Assembly (NCBI RefSeq): GCF_031755915.1
Contig: NC_083383.1
Location: 24,654,501-24,718,500 of the forward strand
Length of the DNA: 64,000 nucleotides
Direction of reading: 5' to 3'
Source: Ziziphus jujuba
Taxonomy: Eukaryota; Streptophyta; Magnoliopsida; Rosales; Rhamnaceae
This document shows positions 57,302 through 64,000 of this stretch, one piece after another (position 1 is the stretch's first letter; each line of letters starts with the position of its first letter). The notes beneath the pieces were generated by a model. It was not told the origin of the DNA and searched no databases. It was given only the letters and a program-made list of their open reading frames with translations. Position numbers and translations under genes: made by a program.

Positions 57302-58851
57302 TATGCCTTTTGTCTTCCTTTCGTAAATTCCTATCGGAAGGCATAAACTCTCTTAAATACTCATGTTTAATTAAATGCTCAATTTCCCATTTAGGTTGCT
57401 AGCAATCCTAAGTTGTATATCCAATGTCGTTATAAAAAGCATAAAAATTGTTGTTATCTCTCACACATGGGTCTGTGTACATTCGAGGGTGGCCACCGTG
57501 CATAGTTCTTGTCCCTCAAATATTTTACGATTTGGCTAGGGATTACACTTAGGGAGTAAGTTTTAAATGGATCTCTGAGTCTATCTTCCATTTGATTGTT
57601 CTGATGAATGTTCCCCGAACAAGGCTGAGGAGTTGAATATCTTTCATCTTTTGGTGCCTTGGATCTATAGGTTTCGGTTACTTCCATAGCAAGGTAATCC
57701 ATAGAGGTTATCTAATTTTCTCTCTTCTCTCTTCCTACTTGCCTTCTTCCAATTTGATGAACTCATTGGCTCTTTCCGTAGCATCTATCATAATTGAGAG
57801 AGTTTTCATAGTGGGAGAATTGTACAAGAGATTCTCTAGAAATAGTCCTTTAATGAAGGCCTCCATAACTATTGACTTGTTGCAATTGGCAATGATCTTT
57901 TCCTTATTAAACTTCTATGCAAAGGCTTTAAGAGTTTCTCCTTTTCTTTGTTTGATAGTGAAAGGAAATTCGATTCCCTGTTCACCATCATGCTCTAAGT
58001 GAATTGAGCCTTGAAAAGCTTCTAAGTTCATCAAATGAGTTTACTGAGTCAACTTCTAAGATGTAGAACCATGATAAAGCCGATCCTTTCAGACTAGCAA
58101 AGAAGATTTTCCACATATCCGTTTCCCTCCTTTCTTTCAAAATTCCAAATTGCCCCGTGATGTTGCAATACTATTTAACTTGTTCTCTCGAATTTGAGAA
58201 GCCAACAAATTTACTCAAATTTAGGTGGAACAAATCGAGATGTAGCCTAGTGTCCACTACCCAAGCTGAGAAAAGTGTCTTCACTAGATTGGTGACCCAA
58301 ACATCCTTCTCCTGCCGATCATCTTTCCTTTGAAACTTCACCTCCTATTGCACCCATTCTCTCGGCCCCTCAATGATCATGGGAAAATCTCTTGCCCTTT
58401 TCTCTTTTCGAGACATTCCTAATTTCCTTGAAGACTCCTCTTGGTCTTTGTCTCAAACACCCACTGAGTTGTGTGATCTTCTAATCTAGTTCCCTGCCGA
58501 CGTCGCTTTAAGCAGTTTCTGTGGGTATGCACATTCCTAGATGTATCCATATGGCTATTCTCATGTAGCTCTTGTTGAAGAGACTACTTAGGTCATTGGT
58601 TTCTCTCATCCTAGCCGTCGCACCACTCGGTCAAGTGCAAAATTTCTAGGCTCATTGACAGCCAAAAAAGCCCATAGAGGCACCAAATCTTGGTTCGTTG
58701 GCAAACTTCTTGAATAGGTAGTTCGATCTTGTTCTTGAAACGAATTCGTGAACAACCACCTTATCAGTTCATAGTTGATACGATTGGTTTCGTCTGATCG
58801 TTGATTTGCTTGAAGGGTGAGTTGGACCATGGGGTTCATCTTTTCCTGCAT
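57302..58851 (-). pseudogene. Tat-element gag
   Basis: From 58851: MQEKMNPMVQLTLQANQRSD. In the middle are gag-domain pieces (LVKTLFSAWVVDTRLHLDLF, KIFFASLKGSALSWFYIL for the usual F..L.G.A..W). Near the end comes PSQIVKYLRDKNYARWPP (57520), then ERENNNFYAFYNDIGYTT with WEIEHLIKHEYLREF, the segment of Tat gags that bears a C-x-F-H..H..C finger, whose residues are partly lost. Stops and frameshifts throughout. Confidence 0.75.
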
Positions 58852-59041
58852 GTCTACACCGACTATTTATAGAGTTGAAATCTAAATTTCTGGTATCACA
58901 GAGATGAGTTGCAAGGTTTGATTATTATTTGGAGTCGACATCTCTGTGACTGAATGATCACACCATTAACAGTGGAACTGAACAGGATTCTTTTATGGTT
59001 CTTTTGCAAGCACAAATCACATGATAATTATGAGAGTACCC
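58852..59041 (-). other. Tat-element leader
   Basis: Non-coding stretch between gag and the primer-binding site. Confidence 0.5.
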
Positions 59042-59058
59042 TTATCTAGTACGCCAAA
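59042..59058 (-). other. decayed primer-binding site of Tat-like element
   Basis: TTTGGCGTACTAGATAA on the minus strand follows the 5' LTR end. Tat-type elements commonly have TTGGCGCCGTCTG here, so the last part has mutated or differs. Confidence 0.5.
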
Positions 59059-59059
59059 C

Positions 59060-59401
59060 TATTAATGCACGAATTTGATCCACCATAAGCCGCCACAATC
59101 CTATGTTACATGATTTAGGAGATCTTACCAATGTGTTTATGGAAATTTCTTATAGTAAATAACCAACACTCAATCCTTAGACACTACCTCTCAAAATAGT
59201 TAAAAGTTAGGCACTTTCTTTCAGACATGGTGGAATAACTATTAATACCCTCTTTAAGTATTCCTCTCGGAAGCATCCTTGTAAAAGCATTTCAGTTTAT
59301 CAGTCCACCTTATGCAGTCTCCCTGGCTTCCAAATTTCCTACCTATGCTCTAATTGGGTTAAAGATAGGATTTTTCTCTCGAAATAACTCCTACCTATAC
59401 A
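59060..59401 (-). repeat. 5' LTR of Tat-like element, internally deleted
   Basis: The inner end TATTAATGCACGAAT (TGTTGATGCACG in the 3' LTR) and the outer end ..CCTACCTATACA. It lacks about 370 bp present in 31600-31970. ATTAA follows as the target duplication. Confidence 0.7.
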
Positions 59402-60114
59402 ATTAATTTAGTTGGTAAGCTACTTACACCTATATATGAGAGATTATAGGTTCATGAAACATATTCTTAGATATCGAGTTTGAAACATCGAGGTGGGGAA
59501 AAATTATTTAAATAATAGCAAAAATTAAGATATCGTTAACCCACATTTATAAATTATCGTATGGATTCGTGTCGTATTATTATATCGTGTAAGATTTTAT
59601 CAGGCCTAGTTAGAAAGAAGAAAAACTAAGTAAAATAAGAAAATATGTTAATAATAGGAAGGAAGCCATAAATTAGGGAAGTCACTTGCCTATATTTAAT
59701 TAATAATCAAATACTTAGGCAGCAAAAAAATAAAAAAATAAAAACAGGTAAAGTGTTTTAAAAAAATAAATCGAAGGGGGCATAAGTAGATCCATTCACG
59801 TTTGTAGCGCCATTTTTGGGTTTTTTTTTTATTCTTTTTTTTAACCCTTATGATTGCACCATAAAATTAATTTTTACAAAAATATACATACATAATACAT
59901 TACACATCCACATGTGGTCTTAAACACATGCATAAAAACATTTGGCGATGACCATCATCATCATAATTCATTTTTTTCTAGATTATTCAATTTTTATTAT
60001 TATTTTTTTTAATGAAAGACGGATTATTCAATATTGGTAGGTAAACTTTTGAACTATCATTCATAAAATCCTAAAAATAAAATTTAAAAAAAAAATTTGT
60101 GCATGAGAGAAAAA
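59402..60114. other. intergenic, no gene seen
   Basis: AT-rich; A- and T-runs at 59726-59770 and 59820-59845. No domain. Confidence 0.6.
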
Positions 60115-61138
60115 GGGTTTTTTCGATAAATAGCCACCTTACAACTCCATTTTAGAAAAATAGCAAAAAAATTTTTTAAAAAAAAAAACTAGCCACCTTG
60201 GGACAAAAATACCCTTGATAAAATTGAAAATTACGCAAAAGGTTTTTTTTTAACCCTTTCCTTTCTTCCTCTACACAGCCGCTCGTGGGGTTTCTACACA
60301 GCCGTTTGTGGGGTTTCTCTAAGGTCACTCTTTGCATCTCATCGCCTCTCACTCTCATTTTTTTGTATTTTCTCATATCTCAAACTAAAATCAGGTAAAA
60401 ATTTTATCTTTTTTCTTATTAGATGAAAGTAAGAAAATATGTGTTTTTTTTGTTTTTTCTCTTTCTCTTTTTTCTTGTAAGTTTTATTAGTTTAGGGTTT
60501 TTTAAGCTTTTTATTTGATATGAGTATGCAAGAAATTAATTTATGAGATGTTATATGTGATTTTAAAGATACTTAGGTGGCATATAGTTTGAAAATGGGA
60601 GAAATTTTGTGTAAAACTAAAAAATCGCAAAAAACAGTAAAAACGGAGGAAATTTGGCGAAAAAGATGAACTTCTGCCAATTTCCTCCAGTTTGTCAGTT
60701 TTAGCAAAATTTCCGCCAATTTTCCTCCAGTTTTCCGCCAATTTTCCTCCAGTTTTCCGCTAATTTTCCGCCATTTTTCTGCCAGTTCGTGGAAAATGGC
60801 GCTACTTCTAAAGGGAAAGGGAAAATGGAGCTACTGGTGTGCTTCTAAAGGGAAAGAGAAAATGGCACTGCTGGTGTGTTTCTAAAGGGAAAGGGAAAGC
60901 TTTGTTTTTATGCCCTAGTTCTGTTTCGAAAGGAAAAGGGAATGGAGGAAAAAAAAAAACCCAAAAACAACAAACTAAAACAAAGTTGCATTTCGGTAGA
61001 GAAAATAGACCCAAAAAAAAAGTACAAAAGGGTATTTTGGTCCTGATGTACTAAAAGGTGGTTATTTTTTTAAAAAAAATTTTTTTTTGCTATTTTTCTA
61101 AAATGAAGTTGTAAAGTGGCTATTTTTCGAAAAAACCC
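60115..61138. mobile_element. Mutator-like non-autonomous element with 9-bp TSD
   Basis: Terminal inverted repeats of about 100 bp start GGGTTTTTTCGAWAAATAGC. AGAGAAAAA occurs on both sides (60106-60114 and 61139-61147), a perfect 9-bp duplication as made by Mutator-like transposases. The interior has no transposase. It includes a 22-bp repeat TTTTCCTCCAGTTTTCCGCC (60710-60775), a 36-37-bp repeat with TTCTAAAGGGAAAGGGAAA (60805-60900) and a duplicated ACACAGCCGYTYGTGGGGTT (60274-60316). Confidence 0.88.
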
Positions 61139-61244
61139 AGAGAAAAATTGTACTGCAAGAGCATAAACAATGTGTTTTGTGGCCCATACAAAAACGCTGG
61201 GAAGCCTTTAATTAGCAGGCCCAACATTTCACATGGTAGACAAG

Positions 61245-61355
61245 CACGAGTTTTTTTGAAAAATAATCATTTCCCAATTCAATAGTTGAAATATAGCAAA
61301 ATTTTTATTTTTTTAAAAAACTAGCCAACTTTTGTTTCATCTAGACAAAAATATC
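61245..61355. repeat. possible single end of a related Mutator-like element
   Basis: TTTTTTTGAAAAATAATCA.., ATATAGCAAAATT, AAAAAACTAGCCAACTTTT and GACAAAAATATCC follow the order of the 60115 terminal repeat with gaps. No partner end was found. Confidence 0.4.
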
Positions 61356-61760
61356 CTTTATTTTGTTTTTTCTCTTACTTTTTTTTTTTTTTTTTTGTTA
61401 TCTCTTTTCCCTTTTCCCTTCCACAACGCATTCTAGGGATTTTTTTTTTCTACTTTCCCCTTTATTGTCTAACATGCTTTCTAAGATTTTTTTTTCTACT
61501 TTTCCTTTCCCTTTCAAAAATACCATCACTGTTGCCACTTCGACCACATTCTAAGGCTATTTTTCTCTACTTTCCCCTTTTCCTATCCAAAATGCATTCT
61601 AGGTTTTTTTTTCTCTCTCTCTACTTTCCCTTTCCCTTTCAAAAAATACCATCCTCGTTGCCACTTCGACCATTTCGCCGTTGCCATTGGCGTCATTCTC
61701 ATATCACCATCATCCCACCATGAGCCAAAGCCAATCGCATTTGAGAGTGAGAGCCAAAAG
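61356..61760. repeat. pyrimidine-rich degenerate tandem repeat
   Basis: About three units of roughly 128 bp: CATTCTAGG-type word, T-run, CTACTTTCCCTTTCCC, AAATACCATC, GTTGCCACTTCGACCA (copies at about 61528 and 61656). The small frames here are translations of the pyrimidine runs. Confidence 0.6.
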
Positions 61761-62187
61761 TTTTTTTTTTTTTTTAAATAACTTGTCTAGTAAAAATTAA
61801 AAGACTCCCTGCTGCAACAAATGTTGCATAGTTTTGTAAGTAGATGCAGGATTTCAAGAGCAACCCAATTAGGTTGTTTTAACTTTTGTTGTTCGAGTAG
61901 TAAATTCTATAACATTGATTATACATGTGGTTTACTTGTCTTAAATAATTTATTATGAGAATGTTATGTGCCCATGGTGCATCTTACTCTGAGATTTGTT
62001 GATGTCCATTGTTCCTTTGATGATATAGTTACTATTTTCTTGTGAAGAAATAACCTTTCAATATTGTTGTATGTTTTGTTCTTTTTTCCACATTTTTATT
62101 TTCTTTAATTGTCTATGGAATTGAAAGTATTTTTAAAATTAACTTTTTTCCACATCTTACTTTAAATTTTGTGAGATTCTAAACCAA
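61761..62187. other. intergenic, no gene seen
   Basis: AT-rich. GCTGCAACAAATGTT at 61812 recurs at 62352, hinting at an older duplication. Confidence 0.45.
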
Positions 62188-62520
62188 GATAAATATGAGT
62201 ATGTGTGGTTGGTCTGATGTGTTCATTGTAGTTGGTTTTCCTTAGTTGGATGCTATCTTGCTTGGGCTTTTGTTTTATTCTATTTGAGTGGTTTATGTTT
62301 GTTGGCTCAGTTCTTAAAATTAGTGAGGCTGAATTTTAAAAGGATGATATTGCTGCAACAAATGTTAAATAATTTTTATAAGTTGAGGATGAATATGAGC
62401 ATGAGTGGTTGGTCAGGTGTGTTCATTTTAGTTGATTTTCCTTACTTGGGTGCTATCCTGCTTAGACTTTCAATTATTTGGACAATTTTCATTATTTGGC
62501 TTGGTTCTTAAAGGTATGGC
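62188..62520. repeat. ~200-bp tandem duplication
   Basis: GATAAATATGAGTATGTGTGGTTGGTCTG... (62188) and GATGAATATGAGCATGAGTGGTTGGTCAG... (62388) are near copies. Both continue with GTGTTCATT and TTGGTTTTCC-like words. Confidence 0.7.
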
Positions 62521-62689
62521 TCCTTTATTAGCCCAAGAAAAAATTCACAGGTATGCACCTTTGTGTCTGTTTCATCTTGTCTGATGGGTTGTAGTCCGAA
62601 ATTTCCATTATCAAAGCATTTTTAGTGTTTGGCAATAGTAAGAAGTGGTTTAGCTGAGGGGAGCTGAGAATGTAATTATTATTTGGTTT

Positions 62690-62698
62690 TCATTTCAT

Positions 62699-62729
<31 letters not shown>

Positions 62730-62826
62730 TAGTTTTTCTTATTCATGTATATTTTCTCTATTGATATTTCAAAATATAAGTTCAGTGCTTCAAACTTACT
62801 TTGATGTTTTAATCCAAGCTATAGTG

Positions 62827-62866
<40 letters not shown>

Positions 62867-62970
62867 TAGTTTTTCTTATTCATGTATATTTTCTCTATTG
62901 ATATTTCAAAATATAGGTTCAGTGCTTCAAACTTACTTTGATTTTTTAATCCAAGCTATAGTGTTAACTT
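62690..62970. repeat. 137-bp tandem duplication flanked by (TTA)n microsatellites
   Basis: AGTTTTTCTTATTCATGTAT at 62731 and 62868, each preceded by an ATT/TTA microsatellite (62703-62730, 62830-62867) and followed by TTCAGTGCTTCAAACTTACT. Copies are almost identical, so the duplication is young. Confidence 0.85.
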
Positions 62971-63880
62971 AATAACCATAGTAGATGGCAAATGGGACAG
63001 CTAGACAACTAACTTAGTTCCTCAAGTCTTCAACTTATCATCAAATTTAGTGGTTCTTCTTTCTTGTAATGTTTTGTTGCATGCCCCTCTGATATGGTTG
63101 GTTTACTTAAATCCTAGAATATTTAGTGTTAATGAGAATTAGAATGAATATATGGTAATAAGCCTTTTTAACCTTGAAATGGGAAATGTGGTGGAAACAC
63201 CTAGACCAATATATGTTTGGCTTTGTGGAATATTTAAGTTTCATTTCATTTTAAACTTCTTTAAGGCAATTTTGGTGTATAATCTACATGTCATAATTAG
63301 TTATAGACTCATCTCAAACATGAATTGGAATTGGATCAAGCATGTGAAAGGTGATCTAGAACTGCATTTGTGGGTTCAATGCGAAAATTGAATTTATCTT
63401 TTATGAAAAGGCAAATTTTCAGATTAGGATATTCATTCCTTTTAGAAAAAACTTAGAAAATAAAAATAAAAATTCTTTATCTATTTATTTTTTAATTGTC
63501 TATTTCTCCCATTGCTTCGATATTATCACCTCTCAATTATTTTTGAAAATTTTTAAATTGATTCTGGATATATTACTTTTATTTTCTCTCTTTCTGAACC
63601 AGTTGTACTATTACTGTAATTTCTTTCTTCTCATAGATTTGGTTATTTATCTAGTGTATTGAGCAAGGAATTTCATCAATGTTCAATGGCAATGTTAGGC
63701 AGCTTGGAAGGATTTAACTTTACATGCACAGATAAACTCAAGGCAAAGATTATTGGTTAATGGCCTGCTATAGAAGTGTGGTACAAACTTGTAAGTATCT
63801 GTAGTAGCTCTTTTAGTTGTGGTGATTTTGTTCTTTTTTATTTTTATTCTTATTTTCTTACATTGAATTTTCTTTCTATA
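62971..63880. other. intergenic or intronic, no gene seen
   Basis: AT-rich with T-rich runs (63460-63560, 63830-63870) such as introns have. No domain recognised. Confidence 0.45.
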
Positions 63881-63890
63881 TTAATAGGGC

Positions 63891-63951
63891 TCAAAAGGAA
63901 GCCAAAAGGGAAGAAAAATTGCTAATCAAACAACTGGAGAAATATAAATGA
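63891..63951 (+). pseudogene. possible exon fragment encoding a charged coiled coil
   Basis: After an acceptor-like TTAATAG, the frame AQKEAKREEKLLIKQLEKYK reads to TGA. It resembles the KER-rich coiled coil of the CAF-1 large subunit (FAS1), from memory only. AAAAATTGCTAATCAAACAAC is repeated at 63919 and 63953, so the end is disturbed. It could equally be chance; the window ends before it can be judged. Confidence 0.25.
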
Positions 63952-64000
63952 AAAATTGCTAATCAAACAACTTCATCATGTTTATAGATGCATATTGTTT

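Larger units (their letters stand above)
31576..59401 (-). mobile_element. Tat/Retand-like Ty3/gypsy element, expanded by nested insertions
   Basis: Related LTRs stand at both ends (31576 to about 32289, and 59060-59401). The flanks are ATTAG (31571-31575) and ATTAA (59402-59406), a near 5-bp duplication. Reading leftward from 59401 come PBS, gag, protease, RT, RNase H, integrase, then an ORF on the opposite strand and the 3' LTR. RT, RNase H and integrase wording is of the Tat lineage, and an antisense ORF before the 3' LTR is known in its Retand members. At least five later insertions interrupt it. Many stops mark it as the oldest layer. Without insertions it would be roughly 11-13 kb. Confidence 0.75.

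Noticed and set aside
57739..58002. Plus-strand 87-codon frame
   Set aside because: Antisense to Tat gag.
60541..61054. Frames in the Mutator-like element as captured genes
   Set aside because: They are translations of 22-bp and 36-bp tandem repeats.

Overview
This is an AT-rich, transposon-dominated segment of a flowering-plant nuclear genome, most likely a eudicot. It has a spliced plant-type 2-oxoglutarate/Fe(II) dioxygenase gene, Ty3/gypsy elements primed by initiator-Met tRNA, Ty1/copia, plant LINE, CACTA and Mutator-like elements, and a fragment of plant mitochondrial 18S rRNA. Only one gene looks functional: a three-exon, 342-codon dioxygenase at 29725-30936 (+). No CRISPR array, tRNA gene or operon-like organisation was seen.

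Layout. 1-4218: the 3' part of a decayed gypsy chromovirus element (CRM-like, + strand). It is inserted in an older minus-strand relative (4219-5695), which also carries a solo LTR at 4391-5348 with a perfect CCTCA duplication. 6262-9264: a degraded copia 3' half. 9300-10530: a LINE RNase H remnant. 11380-30936: a tandem duplication of a dioxygenase gene with its 5' flank. Copy A keeps only exon 1; a 7.0-kb non-autonomous CACTA element sits in its 5' flank (13068-20096, with a nested foldback element) and a copia element splits its exon 1 (21077-26506). Between the copies lies a mitochondrial rrn18 fragment (27213-27400). Copy B is intact.

31576-59401 is best read as one old Tat/Retand-type gypsy element (minus strand, near-duplication ATTAG/ATTAA at its ends) blown up to about 27.8 kb by later insertions. 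These are a CRM-like element with a scrambled pol (34975-39858), a chimeric junction fragment (39859-40150), a plus-strand LTR (40152-41201), a nearly complete CRM-like element (41568-49272, duplication GTTGG/CTTGG), another solo LTR (51940-53038) and a 3.8-kb solo LTR-like unit (53510-57298, duplication ACCTA/ATCTA). The Tat integrase reads across the 41568-49272 insertion. An antisense ORF remnant lies between its pol and its 3' LTR. 59402-64000 has no convincing gene. It holds a 1.0-kb Mutator-like element with a perfect 9-bp duplication (60115-61138), low-complexity repeats, tandem duplications and a possible coiled-coil exon fragment at the end.

The LTR limits come from three agreeing signals: TGAT...ATCA ends, flanking duplications, and a polypurine tract and primer-binding site abutting the ends. 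With these limits the CRM-like pol reading frame runs through the polypurine tract into the 3' LTR. I did not find a clearly new biological system. The points most worth a second look are the LTR-encoded pol tail and its minisatellite, the out-of-order pol blocks at 36143-36523, the hairpin-repeat array of the CACTA element, the split dioxygenase copy and the antisense ORF of the Tat element.
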